Shown: piece after piece, positions 1 through 10,516 of the stretch | Numbering within the stretch: position 1 is the first letter of the stretch | Layout of the letters: each line of letters begins with the position of its first letter | Source of the DNA: an uncultured bacterium | GTDB lineage: Bacteria > Pseudomonadota > Alphaproteobacteria > Sphingomonadales > Sphingomonadaceae | DNA: 64,000 nt | Assembly (NCBI GenBank): GCA_942636505.2 | Contig: CALOGB020000055.1 | Span: 186,001 to 250,000, forward strand | Reading direction: 5' to 3' | The notes under the pieces: generated by a model | Told to the model about the DNA's origin: nothing | What the model saw: the letters and a program-made list of their open reading frames with translations, nothing else | The model's database searches: none | Position numbers and translations under genes: made by a program

Positions 1-2069
1 TGGAGCGCGGCGCCCATCTCCTCGGCGATGCTCATGAACAGTCCGGCGAAGATCGCGAGCCGGACGGGATCGGACTCGGTGCCGACGCTGGCACCGATAC
101 GGGGGGCGATGCGGTCGAGGATCAGATTGCCGATCGGATCGACGCGCGCGCGCCAGCCGGGCTCGACGATGGTGGTCGAGACGCGGTCGAGGATCAGTGC
201 AGGGCCGTCGATGGCGTGTCCGGCGGGGAGGCCTTCGCGCGCCAGGACGGGCGTGTCGTGCCATGCGCCGGCCATGTAGACCGGGGCGACGGACAGCGGC
301 GCAGCTGGCTCTTCGGGGAACGCGACCAGCGCGGCATCGATCGGCGGACTCTCGGCGATCGCCTCGGCGACGATCCGGTCGGCGATCAGCGGTGCTTCGC
401 TGGCGAACCCGAACTGCGCGATGTGCGCGGCGTCGAACGCGGCGATCATCGCGGCCGGTTCGTCGAGATCGAGTTCGATGGTGTGGTCGGTCTGGCCTCT
501 GCGCAAATGCACGCGCTGCTCGATCCGAACGTCGTCCGCCGTAACGCCCTGCGCTACCAATGCTTCGCGCGCGGCCTCCGCCAGCCCGTTCAACCCTGCG
601 GTGATCTCAGCATACTTAAAGAACGCCATGCCCGACGTCGCCTCGCGCAGAACCCGGCGATCGGCCAGCCCCATGCCGTACGCCGACAGCACGCCGGCCA
701 GCGGGTGGATCATCACCCGGTCCATCGCCAGCGCGTCGGCGACGAGGCACGCATGCTGCCCTCCGGCTCCACCGAAGCAGGCGAGCGTGTAGCGCGTGAC
801 GTCATGCCCGCGCGCGACGGAAATCGTGCGGATCGCATTCGCCATGTTCGCCACCGCGACCGCGACGAATCCTTCCGCCGCGACTTGCGGATCGAGTGGC
901 AGTTCCGCGAACCGGGCGGTCACCGCCTCGGCATCGAGCGGCTGGTCGCCTGCCGGTCCGAACAGCGCGGGGAAGAATTCTGGGCGCACCTTGCCAAGCA
1001 TCACGTTGCAGTCGGTGACGGTCAGCGGCCCGCCGCGCCGATAACACGCAGGCCCCGGCACCGCGCCTGGGCTCTCGGGGCCGACGATCAACCGCTCGCC
1101 GTCGAACCGGCAGATCGAGCCGCCACCCGCCGCAACGGTGTGGATCCGGAGCATCGGCGCGCGGATGCGGGCGCCGGCGATCAGCGTCTCGGTGTCGCGT
1201 TCGTACGTCCCGGCGTAGTGCGACACGTCGGTCGAGGTGCCGCCCATGTCGAAGCCGATGATGTGCTCGAACCCAGCCTCGCGCGCGGTCGCAGCCATGC
1301 CGACGATGCCGCCCGCCGGCCCCGACAGGATCGCGTCCTTGCCGCGAAAGCCTGCGCCGTCGACCAGTCCGCCCGACGACTGCATAAACAGCGCGCCCTG
1401 CCCCAGCGCGTCGCTGAGGCCCGCGACGTAGCGATCGACGACCGGCGACAGATACGCGTCGACGACGGTCGTATCGCCGCGCCCGATCAGCTTGATCAGC
1501 GGCGCGACGCGGTGGCTGACCGAAATTTGCGTGAAGCCGATCTCAGCCGCGATTGCCGCCAGCTCTTCCTCGTGCGCCGTGAAGCGAAAGCCGTGCACAA
1601 GAACAATCGCGACCGCGCGCAGCCCGCTATCGAATGCCGCCTGCAAGCCCGCGCGCGCCGCATCCACGTCGAGCGGACGGAGCACGTCGCCCTCCGCCCC
1701 GACCCGCTCATCGATCTCCACGACATGCGCGAACAGCGGCGGCGGGCGGTTCACGTCGCGGGCGAAGATGTCGGACCGTTCCTGGTGGCCGATCAGCAAT
1801 GCATCGCCGAACCCGCGCGTAATCGCGAGGCACGTCGGCTCGCCCTTGCGCTCGAGCAGCGCGTTGGTCGCGACCGTCGTCCCGATCCGCAGTTCGAGCG
1901 GGACGTCCGCGCCATCCGTCAGCCGCCGGATCGCCTCGACCGCGGCGTCATCATAGCGCTCGGGATCTTCCGACAGCAACTTGGCGGTGACGATCCGCCC
2001 GTCGGGTTGCCGCGCGACGACATCGGTGAACGTGCCGCCGCGATCGATCCAGAACTGCCATGTGGTCAT
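1..2069 (-). CDS. 5-oxoprolinase, HyuA-HyuB fusion (3' part outside window)
   Basis: ATP-dependent 5-oxoprolinase / hydantoinase family; characterised fused members (OPLAH type) open 5-oxoproline to glutamate. The start is the ATG at 2069 and about 689 codons are visible. The N-terminal nucleotide-binding motif DRGGTFTDV lies at residues 9-17, followed by [10 protein letters not shown] and the second phosphate motif [10 protein letters not shown] of the HyuA half. After roughly residue 670 the reading goes straight into a sequence typical of the start of the HyuB half ([13 protein letters not shown]), so this is the fused form, usually about 1,200 residues. The PLP enzyme upstream ends 7 bp before it, so it is probably the last gene of the mutY-headed run. 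Substrate could also be a hydantoin or N-methylhydantoin. Confidence 0.88.
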   Translation of the reverse strand, partial: MTTWQFWIDRGGTFTDVVARQPDGRIVTAKLLSEDPERYDDAAVEAIRRLTDGADVPLELRIGTTVATNALLERKGEPTCLAITRGFGDALLIGHQERSDIFARDVNRPPPLFAHVVEIDERVGAEGDVLRPLDVDAARAGLQAAFDSGLRAVAIVLVHGFRFTAHEEELAAIAAEIGFTQISVSHRVAPLIKLIGRGDTTVVDAYLSPVVDRYVAGLSDALGQGALFMQSSGGLVDGAGFRGKDAILSGPAGGIVGMAATAREAGFEHIIGFDMGGTSTDVSHYAGTYERDTETLIAGARIRAPMLRIHTVAAGGGSICRFDGERLIVGPESPGAVPGPACYRRGGPLTVTDCNVMLGKVRPEFFPALFGPAGDQPLDAEAVTARFAELPLDPQVAAEGFVAVAVANMANAIRTISVARGHDVTRYTLACFGGAGGQHACLVADALAMDRVMIHPLAGVLSAYGMGLADRRVLREATSGMAFFKYAEITAGLNGLAEAAREALVAQGVTADDVRIEQRVHLRRGQTDHTIELDLDEPAAMIAAFDAAHIAQFGFASEAPLIADRIVAEAIAESPPIDAALVAFPEEPAAPLSVAPVYMAGAWHDTPVLAREGLPAGHAIDGPALILDRVSTTIVEPGWRARVDPIGNLILDRIAPRIGASVGTESDPVRLAIFAGLFMSIAEEMGAAL

Positions 2070-2076
2070 CGGTTAC

Positions 2077-3138
2077 TCAGCCCAGAAATTGCGTCATCCG
2101 CGCCGCCGCCCCGGTCCACGCGACCCCGCGATCGTCGAGCCATGCGTCGTCGTAATAGGTGCAGCCATAGCGGTCGCCGCCATCGCACAACAGCGTGACG
2201 ATGCTCCCCGTCTCGCCCGCCGCCGCCATCTCCTCGACGATCTGCGCGCATGCCCAGAGGTTGGTCCCGGTCGAGCCGCCGACGCGCCGCCCGAGCCGTT
2301 CGGACAGTGCGCGCATCGCGCCGATGCTGTCGGCATCCTCGACCGCGATCATCCGGTCGATGACGCTCGGCACGAAGCTCGGCTCGACGCGCGGGCGGCC
2401 AATGCCTTCTATCCGCGAGGCGCACCCTTCGGGCAACGCGGTGATCGAGCGGTCCTCGAAATGCCGGTGGAACACCGAGTGGACCGGGTCCGCGACGCAC
2501 AATTTCGTGTCGTGCCGGCAGTACCGGATGAAGCGCCCGATCGTCGCCGACGTGCCGCCCGTCCCCGCGCCGCAGACGATCCAGGACGGGCACGGATGCT
2601 CCTCCTCGGCCATCTGGGCGAAGATGCTTTCGGCGATATTGTTGTTGCCGCGCCAGTCGGTCGCGCGCTCGGCATAGGTGAACTGGTCGAGATAATGCCC
2701 ACCGGTTTCCGCCGCGAGGCGGTGGGAGACCGCGTAGACGGTGCGCGGATCGTCGACCATGTGGATCTCGCCGCCGTGAAAGCGAATCGCGTCGAGCTTC
2801 GGTGCCGCGGTGGTCGCCGGCACCACCGCACTGAACCGCAGCCCCAGCATTTTCGCGAAATACGCCTCCGAGACCGCGGTCGATCCCGACGAGGATTCGA
2901 TCACCGTCGTCTCGGGCCCGATCCATTCGTTGCACAGCGCGTACAGGAACAGCGACCGCGCGAGCCGGTGCTTGAGGCTGCCGGTCGGATGCGAACTCTC
3001 GTCCTTCAGATACAGCACGATACCGGGATAGCGCGGCAGGTCGACGCGGATCAGATGCGTGTCGGCGGACCGGTTATAGTCCGCCTCGATCCGCCGCACC
3101 GCTTCCGACAACCAGCCCCGGTCGACGCGCTTCGTCAC
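2077..3138 (-). CDS. PLP-dependent cysteine synthase-family enzyme, probable L-cysteine desulfhydrase
   Basis: Fold-type II PLP enzyme of 353 residues. The PLP lysine is K56 in TGSLKHR, the substrate loop SSSGST is at 82-87 and the glycine-rich phosphate loop GAGTGGT at 189-195. The arrangement resembles the Cds1-like branch, which releases sulfide, ammonia and pyruvate from cysteine, rather than CysK/CysM. The start overlaps the stop of the M3 peptidase gene by 4 bp, so translation is probably coupled. With the neighbouring serine deaminase and 5-oxoprolinase it suggests breakdown of glutathione-derived or peptide-derived amino acids. Assignment to desulfhydrase rather than synthase is inference. 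Confidence 0.82.
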   Translation of the reverse strand: MTKRVDRGWLSEAVRRIEADYNRSADTHLIRVDLPRYPGIVLYLKDESSHPTGSLKHRLARSLFLYALCNEWIGPETTVIESSSGSTAVSEAYFAKMLGLRFSAVVPATTAAPKLDAIRFHGGEIHMVDDPRTVYAVSHRLAAETGGHYLDQFTYAERATDWRGNNNIAESIFAQMAEEEHPCPSWIVCGAGTGGTSATIGRFIRYCRHDTKLCVADPVHSVFHRHFEDRSITALPEGCASRIEGIGRPRVEPSFVPSVIDRMIAVEDADSIGAMRALSERLGRRVGGSTGTNLWACAQIVEEMAAAGETGSIVTLLCDGGDRYGCTYYDDAWLDDRGVAWTGAAARMTQFLG

Positions 3139-5171
3139 CCTTGCAGCCCGTGACGGACCAGCATCGCGGTCGGCTCGGGATCACGCCCGCGGAACGCACG
3201 GAAGCTGTCCGCCGCCGGCCGCGTCGCACCGCGCGCGAGCACTTCCTCGCGGAACCGGTCGCCGGTCTTGCGATCGACCAGCCCCGCTTCCGCGAACGCC
3301 TCGAAGCCATCGGCCGCCAGCAACTCTGCGTAGAGATAGCTGTAATAGCCCGACGCATAGCCGCCTGCGAAAATGTGGCTGAACGCGTGCGGGAAGCGGT
3401 GCCATGCGGGCGGGCGGATCACCGCCACCTCGTCGCGCACCGCCTCGATCACCTCGATCGGATCGCTGCCCATCGTGCCGAGATGCAGCAGCAAGTCGAA
3501 CAGCGCGAACTCGACCTGGCGCAGGATGAACATCCCCGCCTGGAAATGCCGCGCCTTCACCATCCGCTCGAACAGGTCGGCGGGGAGCTTCTCGCCGGTC
3601 TTGTAGTGGCCGGACATGCCGGTCAGCACGTCCCTGTCCCAGGCGAAATCCTCCATCAGCTGGCTCGGCAGCTCGATCGCGTCCCATTCGAAGCCGTTGG
3701 TGCCAGCGATGCTCGGGCGGTTCACCTTGGTGAAGAGCAGATGGATGCAGTGGCCGGTCTCGTGCAGCAGCGTCGTCACGTCGTTATGGCTCAGCAACGA
3801 CGGCGTCTCACCACCATCCGGTGCGAAGTTGCAGACGAGATACGCGACCGGCACCGTCACGGTGTTGCCATCGTGCAACCGCGGCCGAGCCTGCGCCATC
3901 CACGCACCGCCACGCTTGCCAGTACGCGCGTGGAGATCGAGATACAGGCCGGCGAACACCGTTCCGCTCTCGTCCACCACATCGAAGAACCGCGCATCGT
4001 CATGATACAGCGACACGTCGTCGCGCTCGACGAGCTTGATGCCGAACAGCCGCTGCATCAGCGTCTGCCAGCCTTCCATCACGCGCTCGACCGGAAAATA
4101 CGCTTTCACCACCTGCGCATCGACCGCATAGCGATCCTGCCGCAACCGGTTCGACACGAAACCCGCATCCCACGGCTCGAAATCGGCGATCCCGAGCTGC
4201 TCGGCGGCAAACGTCTTCAGCTCGGCAAGGTCGCGCTCCGCCGCCGGCTTCGCCCGCCGCGCCAGATCGCGCAGGAACGCGATCACTTCGGCGCCGTTCG
4301 GAGCCATCTTGGTCTCCAGCGACCACGCGACCGGATCGGTGAAGCCGAGCAGCTTCGCGCCCTCGTGCCGCAACTCGAGAATACGCGCGATCCGCGCGCT
4401 GTTGTCGAACTCGCCGGCATTCGGCCCCTGGTCCGACGCGCGGGTCGCGAACGCGCGGTACATGCGGGCGCGCAGCTCGCGGTTCTCGGCGAAGGTCAGC
4501 ACCGCGTTGACGCTCGGCTGTTGCAGGGTGACCAACCAGCCGGCCTGCCCCTTCGCCTTGGCCGCATCCGCGAACATCGCCTTGTCCGCGTCGGAGATCC
4601 CCGCGAGATCCGCCTCGTCCGTCACCAGCTCCGACCACGCGTCGGTCGCGTCGAGCACTGCGCTGCCGAACTCGTTCGACAACCCCGACAGCTCGACCGA
4701 AATCTCGCTGAACCGGTCGCGCGCCTCGGGTTCCAGCGCCACGCCCGACAGCGTAAAGTCGCGGATCGCCTGCTCCACCGCGACCCGGTCCTCGGTCGGC
4801 AAGTCGGCGAACTCGGGCGAAACGCTCAACGCGACGAACACCTCGTAAAGGTCACGGTTCTGCCCGACCTTCATGTCGTTCTCGACGAGCCGCTTCTGCC
4901 CCTCCGAATACGCCGCGCGCAGCTCGGGCGTGTCAGCGACGCCGTGCAGATGCGACACCGCCGACCAGATCGCGCCGATCTCGGTATTCGCGCGCTCGTA
5001 CGGCAGCCACGCACCCGCGAAATCGGTCGGCCGCGCGGTCGTCAGCGCCTCGACCATCGCCTCATGCCGCGCGATCGCCTCGTCCAGCGCAGGCGCGATC
5101 TGGTCGGGCGACAGTTCGGCGAAACGGGGCAGCGACAGCGTATCGAGAAGCGGGTTCGTCGGGGCAGTCAT
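3135..5171 (-). CDS. M3 family oligopeptidase (PrlC/OpdA-like)
   Basis: Zinc metallopeptidase of 678 residues, the normal size for cytoplasmic oligopeptidase A / thimet-type enzymes that trim short peptides. The zinc site HETGH has His470, Glu471 and His474; a downstream ELPSQLMED segment supplies the usual third ligand glutamate, and a GYASGYYSY stretch matches the tyrosine-rich substrate loop near the C terminus. No signal peptide is seen. The start at 5171 (MTAPTNP) is preferred over the upstream ATG at 5252, because the extra 27 residues are arginine-rich, unlike the family and run back over the end of sdaA. It lies 10 bp after sdaA and overlaps the next gene by 4 bp. Confidence 0.9.
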   Translation of the reverse strand: MTAPTNPLLDTLSLPRFAELSPDQIAPALDEAIARHEAMVEALTTARPTDFAGAWLPYERANTEIGAIWSAVSHLHGVADTPELRAAYSEGQKRLVENDMKVGQNRDLYEVFVALSVSPEFADLPTEDRVAVEQAIRDFTLSGVALEPEARDRFSEISVELSGLSNEFGSAVLDATDAWSELVTDEADLAGISDADKAMFADAAKAKGQAGWLVTLQQPSVNAVLTFAENRELRARMYRAFATRASDQGPNAGEFDNSARIARILELRHEGAKLLGFTDPVAWSLETKMAPNGAEVIAFLRDLARRAKPAAERDLAELKTFAAEQLGIADFEPWDAGFVSNRLRQDRYAVDAQVVKAYFPVERVMEGWQTLMQRLFGIKLVERDDVSLYHDDARFFDVVDESGTVFAGLYLDLHARTGKRGGAWMAQARPRLHDGNTVTVPVAYLVCNFAPDGGETPSLLSHNDVTTLLHETGHCIHLLFTKVNRPSIAGTNGFEWDAIELPSQLMEDFAWDRDVLTGMSGHYKTGEKLPADLFERMVKARHFQAGMFILRQVEFALFDLLLHLGTMGSDPIEVIEAVRDEVAVIRPPAWHRFPHAFSHIFAGGYASGYYSYLYAELLAADGFEAFAEAGLVDRKTGDRFREEVLARGATRPAADSFRAFRGRDPEPTAMLVRHGLQG

Positions 5172-5181
5172 GGGAAATCCT

Positions 5182-6588
5182 TCAGCATTCGACGACGTTG
5201 ACGGCCAGGCCACCAAGCGACGTCTCCTTATATTGCGAGCGCATGTCCTCACCGGTCTGGCGCATCGTCTCGATCACCGCATCGAGGCTGACAATATGGC
5301 GACCGTCCCCGCGCAGCGCCAGATACGCGGCGTTGATCGCCTTGATCGCACCCATCGTGTTGCGCTCGATGCACGGGATCTGGACCAGCCCGCCGATCGG
5401 ATCGCAGGTGAGGCCGAGGTTATGCTCCATGCCGATCTCTGCCGCATTCTCGATCTGCGCATTGGTCCCGCCAAGCGCCGCGACCAGCGCGCCCGCCGCC
5501 ATCGAGCACGCGACGCCGACCTCGCCCTGGCACCCCATCTCCGCCGCCGAGATCGACGCGCGCTTCTTGTAGAGAAAGCCGATCGCCGCCGCGGTCAGCA
5601 GAAAGTCGTGCGCGCCCTTCGCCGTCGGGTCCTTGGTGAACGTCTCGTAGAACCGCAGCACCGCAGGCAGTACGCCCGCCGCACCGTTAGTCGGCGCGGT
5701 CACGACGCGGCCGCCCGCGGCATTCTCCTCGTTCACCGCCAGCGCATACAGGCTTACCCATTCGAACACCGCGGACGGATCCGCCGCAGTATCGCGCGCC
5801 TGCAACCCCTCGAACAGCGCCTTCGCCCGACGCGGCACCTTCAGCCCGCCCGGCAGGATACCGCCCTGCCGACACCCACGATCGATCGACGCGAACATGG
5901 CACCGCGGACGGCATCGAGAAATGCATCGGTTTCGCTTTCCGGCCGCCACGCAATCTCGTTCTCGCGCACGATATCGGCGATCGTCATCCCCGTCGCATC
6001 GCCGGTCGCGAGCAGTTCCGCCCCTGACGAAAACGGCCTAGGCAACAGGATGTTGGCCTTCACCGGCCCCGACCCCGCCTCGACGATCGCCCCGCCGCCG
6101 ATCGAGAAATAGGTCCGCTCGACACTGCGCCCGTCACCGAACGACGCGGTGAAGGTCACCGCGTTGGGATGCCCCGGCAGGAAGGTCTTCGAATGAAACA
6201 GGAGGTGCTGGCTCTCCTCGAAGCCGATCTCCACCCGTTCGGCGAGCATCAGCCGCCCGCTCGACCGGATCGCCGCCAGCCGCACAGGGATCAGGTCGGG
6301 ATCGATCGTCTCGGGCTGCGCGCCACTCAGGCCGAGCATCACCGCGCTGTCGGTCGCATGCCCGCGCCCGGTGAGTGCAAGCGATCCGTACAGATCGACT
6401 CGCACCGCCACCGGCTGCTCGCCCGCGACCAGATCCGCGAACAACCACGCCGCACGCATCGGACCGACGGTATGCGAACTCGACGGCCCGATCCCGATCG
6501 TGAACAGGTCGAGGATGCTGATCGCCTGGTGGCAATCGGGGCGAGCGCGAGTCTGCTCGTCCGGGCGATCAAAGGTCAGCGGAGTCAT
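5182..6588 (-). CDS. sdaA: L-serine ammonia-lyase, iron-sulfur type
   Basis: Deaminates L-serine to pyruvate and ammonia with a [4Fe-4S] cluster. The 468-residue chain is the single-polypeptide form with the beta domain first ([14 protein letters not shown] near residues 34-47) and the alpha domain second. Cluster-region cysteines are visible in [14 protein letters not shown] and in the [14 protein letters not shown] segment. The start ATG at 6588 matches the family N terminus. It lies 55 bp after nudC and 10 bp before the M3 peptidase on the same strand, so it is probably in the same transcript. Confidence 0.95.
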   Translation of the reverse strand: MTPLTFDRPDEQTRARPDCHQAISILDLFTIGIGPSSSHTVGPMRAAWLFADLVAGEQPVAVRVDLYGSLALTGRGHATDSAVMLGLSGAQPETIDPDLIPVRLAAIRSSGRLMLAERVEIGFEESQHLLFHSKTFLPGHPNAVTFTASFGDGRSVERTYFSIGGGAIVEAGSGPVKANILLPRPFSSGAELLATGDATGMTIADIVRENEIAWRPESETDAFLDAVRGAMFASIDRGCRQGGILPGGLKVPRRAKALFEGLQARDTAADPSAVFEWVSLYALAVNEENAAGGRVVTAPTNGAAGVLPAVLRFYETFTKDPTAKGAHDFLLTAAAIGFLYKKRASISAAEMGCQGEVGVACSMAAGALVAALGGTNAQIENAAEIGMEHNLGLTCDPIGGLVQIPCIERNTMGAIKAINAAYLALRGDGRHIVSLDAVIETMRQTGEDMRSQYKETSLGGLAVNVVEC

Positions 6589-6643
6589 GCATCGCCGTTA
6601 CGAGACTATACCCCGCGCCGTCCATCCGAAGCTGACGCAGCGC

Positions 6644-7531
6644 CTATTCCCCCGCCCATTCCTTGAGCAGCGTGTACGCGATCGCATAGGGCGGCGGCGC
6701 GACGAACGGCCCATCCTCCCCGCGCAACACCGCGCGGACCATCTCGCGCGGCACCCACATCGCATCCTCGAGTTCGTTCACGTCGAGCGTGATCGCATCG
6801 TCCTCGGCCTCCGCGACGCACGCCATCATCAACGACGACGGAAACGGCCAGGGCTGGCTCGCGACATAGCGCACCTTGCCGACCCGAACGCCCGACTCCT
6901 CGAGGATCTCGCGCGCGACGGCTTCCTCGATCGATTCGGCCGGTTCCACGAAACCAGCCAAGGCGGAATACCGCCCCGGCGGCCATCCCTTGCCGCGCCC
7001 GAGCAACGCACGCCCGTCATGCTCGGCGATCATGATCACCACCGGATCGACCCGCGGGAAATGCTCGGTCCCGCAGTTCGGGCACTTCCGCGCCCACCCG
7101 GCGCGGAACATCTCGGTCGGCGATCCGCACTTCGCGCAGAACCCATGCCGGACATGCCAGTCGATGACACTGCGCGCGCCAGCGTAGGTCGCCGCCTCAC
7201 CCGGCGCGAGCGCGGCCAGCACCGCCATCAGCGCAGGCGACCGCATCGCTGGCGCATTGTCGACACGCATGCCCGCCAGCAACGCCGCGAAATGCGGCCT
7301 TCCGCTCTCGTCGAGCCCAAGCAGGATCGGCTCGGCATCGTCCGGCATATCCGCCATCGACGTCCAGGCGAGATGCCCGTCGTCGGTCGTGCCCGGCAGC
7401 AACCCATCGAGCACCAGCAACCGTGCACGCCAGTCGCGCTGGGCCGCCGCCAACCCTTCCGGATCGTGCCGCAAAGCATCCGACCGGTCGAGCATCCCGC
7501 CGGTGAACCCAGGTGCCTCCATCACGCTCAT
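6644..7531 (-). CDS. nudC: NAD(+) diphosphatase / NAD-capped RNA decapping hydrolase
   Basis: Nudix hydrolase that splits NAD(H) to NMN and AMP and, in characterised NudC, removes NAD caps from RNA. Of 295 residues, zinc ribbon cysteines are C132, C135, C150 and C153, the Nudix box starts at G193 (GFVEPAESIEEAVAREILEE) and the NudC signature SQPWPFPSS is at 225-233. The start overlaps the stop of the upstream serine-hydrolase gene by 4 bp. Length and motif order are ordinary for the family. Confidence 0.95.
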   Translation of the reverse strand: MSVMEAPGFTGGMLDRSDALRHDPEGLAAAQRDWRARLLVLDGLLPGTTDDGHLAWTSMADMPDDAEPILLGLDESGRPHFAALLAGMRVDNAPAMRSPALMAVLAALAPGEAATYAGARSVIDWHVRHGFCAKCGSPTEMFRAGWARKCPNCGTEHFPRVDPVVIMIAEHDGRALLGRGKGWPPGRYSALAGFVEPAESIEEAVAREILEESGVRVGKVRYVASQPWPFPSSLMMACVAEAEDDAITLDVNELEDAMWVPREMVRAVLRGEDGPFVAPPPYAIAYTLLKEWAGE

Positions 7532-8880
7532 CGGCGCAACCTCGCCGCATCCTGCATCAACGCCGCGACCACCTGTTCACGCAGCGGAATGCGGTCCGCG
7601 GGGAAGTAGTTGACCATCACATTGCCGCGCGACCGCTTAAGCGGATCGACCCACGCAATCGTCCCCGCCGCGCCGCCCCAGGCATAGGTGCCCTTGCCCG
7701 GCCCGTTGGGCGTCGTTTCGAGCACGACCGATCCGCCCGCACCAAAGCCCATGTTGCTGCCCTTCGTGCCACCGGTACCACCGCTCACGCCGCCATAGGT
7801 CACACCCGCCGGCAACAGGTTCGACGTCGCCAGCGCGATCGTCTCGGACTTCATCACGCGCACCCCGTCGAGCATCCCGCCGTCCTGGATCATGTGCAGG
7901 AACCGGTCGTAGTCGCGCGCCGACATCACGAGGCCGGCACCACCATACGGAAAGTTCGGCTTCTGGAGGAACACCGACGTCGCCGCCGGATCGAGCGGCG
8001 TCCGCGTGTCGCCGACGAACGCATAGTTGGTCGCCAGCCGCCCGACCTCGCTTTGCGGCACCTGCCAGAAACTCGACCGCATCTTGAGCGGATCGAACAA
8101 TCGCGTCTGCACGAACCGCTCGAAGCTCATGCCGCTCGCGACCTCGATCACCCGCCCCATCACGTCGAGCCCGATCGAATAGCTCCACCTGGTGCCGGGG
8201 TCGGCGATCAGCGGCAGCGTCGCGACGCGGTTGGCGAACTCCTCGAGCGACTTCGGCCGGACGGGCCGCATCTTCTCTTCCATTGCCGCGCTGACCGACA
8301 GCGGCAGGATGCCAAGCCGCTCATATTCCTTGAGCAGCGGCCCCTTGGTGACGATCGTGTAGCCGAGCCCGGCGGTATGCGTCAGCAAATTGCGGATCGT
8401 GATCGGCCGCGTCGCCGGGCGCGTGGCGAGCGACGTGTCGGGGCTGGTCGCAACCTTCATGTCCTTGAACGCGGGGATATATTTGCTGACCGGATCGTCG
8501 AGGTTGAGCTTGCCGTCCTCGACCAGCATCATCGCCGACATGCCGGTGATCGGCTTGCTCATCGAATACACGCGCCACAGCGAATCGGGACCGACGGGCG
8601 GCGCGTTCGGGTCGTCGCTGATCTTCCCCGCCGACGGGAACAGCGTCGGACCGTCGCCGGCGCCAAACGCACCGACGATCCCCGGCATCTTGTTCTGCGC
8701 GACATAGCTGTCGAACAGCGCGGACGTGGCAGGTAGCAACGCGCTCACCGGGATCGTCATCCGCGGCGTAGGACGAGCCTGCGGGCTGACCTGCGGACGC
8801 GGTTGCGCCTGCTGGGCGTAGGCCGTGGCGGCGGCCAGCGCGGCAAGTCCGCCCGTCGAAATCCAGTGCACCAGTTTCAT
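7528..8880 (-). CDS. Secreted class C beta-lactamase-like serine hydrolase
   Basis: Exported 450-residue protein with a signal peptide (residues 1-22, cleavage near AYA-QQ) and the beta-lactamase / penicillin-binding fold. The active-site SxxK is S106-M-S-K109, and a YSIG segment near 216 fits the tyrosine motif. Such proteins are usually esterases, D-amino-peptidases or relatives with unknown substrates; nothing here shows resistance function. It overlaps mutY upstream and nudC downstream by 4 bp each, an odd position for an envelope enzyme that suggests simple co-transcription. Confidence 0.87.
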   Translation of the reverse strand: MKLVHWISTGGLAALAAATAYAQQAQPRPQVSPQARPTPRMTIPVSALLPATSALFDSYVAQNKMPGIVGAFGAGDGPTLFPSAGKISDDPNAPPVGPDSLWRVYSMSKPITGMSAMMLVEDGKLNLDDPVSKYIPAFKDMKVATSPDTSLATRPATRPITIRNLLTHTAGLGYTIVTKGPLLKEYERLGILPLSVSAAMEEKMRPVRPKSLEEFANRVATLPLIADPGTRWSYSIGLDVMGRVIEVASGMSFERFVQTRLFDPLKMRSSFWQVPQSEVGRLATNYAFVGDTRTPLDPAATSVFLQKPNFPYGGAGLVMSARDYDRFLHMIQDGGMLDGVRVMKSETIALATSNLLPAGVTYGGVSGGTGGTKGSNMGFGAGGSVVLETTPNGPGKGTYAWGGAAGTIAWVDPLKRSRGNVMVNYFPADRIPLREQVVAALMQDAARLRR

Positions 8881-9926
8881 GCAGCTCTCCGTATGGCTTT
8901 CCCGGCTTTAGCGAAAACGGTCGGGAGGCCGGCGGTATCCAGCTCGTCGATCGGCCACCATTCGCTTGCCGTTGGAACGCGCGGTTGATGCGCCTCGACC
9001 GTCGCCACCGCAAGCGTCAGTTGCAGATCGAAATGGGTAAATCCGTGCGCGACGGTCGCGTCCAGCATCCGCCAATCCGCCTGCGCCGGTGCATCCTCGA
9101 AACCGGGCGCAACATGACCCCAAGGCCCGGTCGGAAACGCCCGCATGCCGCCGAGCAGACCTTTGTCCGGCCGCCGCACCAGCAACACCTGCCCGTCGCG
9201 CTCCAGCCAGAAGATCGTCCCGTACCGTTGAGGCTTGGCCGTCTTCTTCGCCTTCACCGGCAGCCGCTCGGGCGCGCCCTGCGCAAAGCCTTCGCAAAAT
9301 GCGCGGATCGGACACAATAGGCACTTCGGCGCGCGCGACGTGCAGATCCCCGACCCCAGATCCATCATCGCCTGCGCGAAATCGCCCGCCCGAGCAGCCG
9401 GCGTAATCGAGTCCGCCGCGACCCGAATCGCATGCCGCGCCGCCGGCAAGGGCGTCTGAATCGCGAACAGCCGCGCGACCACCCGCTCGACATTCGCATC
9501 GACCACCACCGCACGCTCGCCAAACGCGATCGCCGCCACCGCCGCGGCCGTATAAGCGCCGAGCCCCGGCAACGCGCGCAGTTCGACCTCGGTCCGCGGA
9601 AACTCCCCGCCATGCTCGGCCACCACAGCCTTCGCCGCTTTCACCAGATTGCGCGCCCGAGCATAATAGCCAAGCCCCGCCCAGGCCGCCATCACATCGG
9701 CATCGTCCGCCGCCGCCAGACTCGCGAAATCCGGCCACCGCGCGGTCCACGCGAGGAACCGCGGCGTCACCGCCGCCACCGTCGTCTGTTGCAACATCAC
9801 CTCGGACAGCCACACCCGGTACGGATCGACCGCCTCGCCCGGCTTCGCGCGCCACGGCAGGTCGCGACGATGCGCGTCATACCAGTCGAGCAGGGTCCCG
9901 GAGACCGAAGAGCGCTTGGCGTTCAC
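8877..9926 (-). CDS. mutY: A/G-specific adenine DNA glycosylase
   Basis: Removes adenine mispaired with 8-oxoguanine. In 349 residues the catalytic glutamate is E42 (LSEVMLQQT), the helix-hairpin-helix is LPGLGAYTAAA (119-129), the catalytic aspartate is D143 in VVDANVERV, and the [4Fe-4S] ligands are C195, C202, C205 and C211. The C-terminal Nudix-like domain that reads 8-oxoG follows from about residue 230. It is the first gene of the long minus-strand run, and its start is only 14 bp from the divergent dciA start. Confidence 0.96.
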   Translation of the reverse strand: MNAKRSSVSGTLLDWYDAHRRDLPWRAKPGEAVDPYRVWLSEVMLQQTTVAAVTPRFLAWTARWPDFASLAAADDADVMAAWAGLGYYARARNLVKAAKAVVAEHGGEFPRTEVELRALPGLGAYTAAAVAAIAFGERAVVVDANVERVVARLFAIQTPLPAARHAIRVAADSITPAARAGDFAQAMMDLGSGICTSRAPKCLLCPIRAFCEGFAQGAPERLPVKAKKTAKPQRYGTIFWLERDGQVLLVRRPDKGLLGGMRAFPTGPWGHVAPGFEDAPAQADWRMLDATVAHGFTHFDLQLTLAVATVEAHQPRVPTASEWWPIDELDTAGLPTVFAKAGKAIRRAA

Positions 9927-9940
9927 GCGTCGCCTATGGC

Positions 9941-10516
9941 ATGGGTTCGCAGATGAGCAAGCCGCCCGTTTCTGTGCCTAAATCTGCGACGCCCAAGCCG
10001 GCGACGAAGCGCGTAAAAGGCAGGACCGACCCCGACGCCCCGCGCGAGAACCGCTCACGCGCGGTCGCCGAGTTGTTGCCCGCGATCGGCGGCGCGGCAT
10101 TCCGGCGATTCGGCTTCGTCCAGTCCTCGATCGTCAGCCGCTGGCCAGAGATCGTCGGTGCGAAACTGGCGGGCGCGAGCATCCCCGAATCGATCCGCTT
10201 CCCGGTCGGCAAGAAGCAGGACGGCGTCCTCACCCTTACCGTCCGCGGCGCGCACGCCCCGATGATGCAGCACATCGCGCCCGAGATCATCGAGCGCGTG
10301 AACCGCTTCTTCGGCTACGCAGCCATCGTGAAGGTCGCGATCCGCCAAGGCGAGGTTGCCGCGCCCGTTCCACGCAAGGCGCCGCCTTCGATCCGCCCGG
10401 TCCCCGTCGATCTCGGTATGAGCCTGAAGGGCATCGCCGATCCGGAACTGCGCGCCGTCCTCGAATCCCTCGCCGCCGGCGTCGCCTCGACGCACGGCCT
10501 TCCCAGGATCAACTGA
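9941..10516 (+). CDS. dciA: DUF721 protein, DciA-like replicative helicase operator
   Basis: 191-residue DUF721 protein. DciA members load or assist DnaB in bacteria lacking DnaC/DnaI. The core (AELLPAIGGAAFRRFGF, then a RWPEIVG segment) sits at residues 43-75, followed by the small KH-like beta region with VLTLTVRGAHAPMMQH. The tail is proline-rich and probably disordered. A second ATG at 9953 (MSKPPVSV) could be the true start; the 12-base difference matters because the divergent mutY start is at 9926. The stop abuts the next ATG with no gap. Confidence 0.85.
   Translation: MGSQMSKPPVSVPKSATPKPATKRVKGRTDPDAPRENRSRAVAELLPAIGGAAFRRFGFVQSSIVSRWPEIVGAKLAGASIPESIRFPVGKKQDGVLTLTVRGAHAPMMQHIAPEIIERVNRFFGYAAIVKVAIRQGEVAAPVPRKAPPSIRPVPVDLGMSLKGIADPELRAVLESLAAGVASTHGLPRIN

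Noticed and set aside
216-2198. Long plus-strand open frame of 660 codons opposite the 5-oxoprolinase gene
   Set aside because: It is the complement of a clear gene with recognisable motifs; composition is rich in Arg, Asp, His and Gly as expected for antisense frames in GC-rich DNA.
3141-5201. 686-codon plus-strand frame opposite the M3 peptidase
   Set aside because: Antisense shadow of a gene with an intact HETGH zinc motif; no domain recognised in it.
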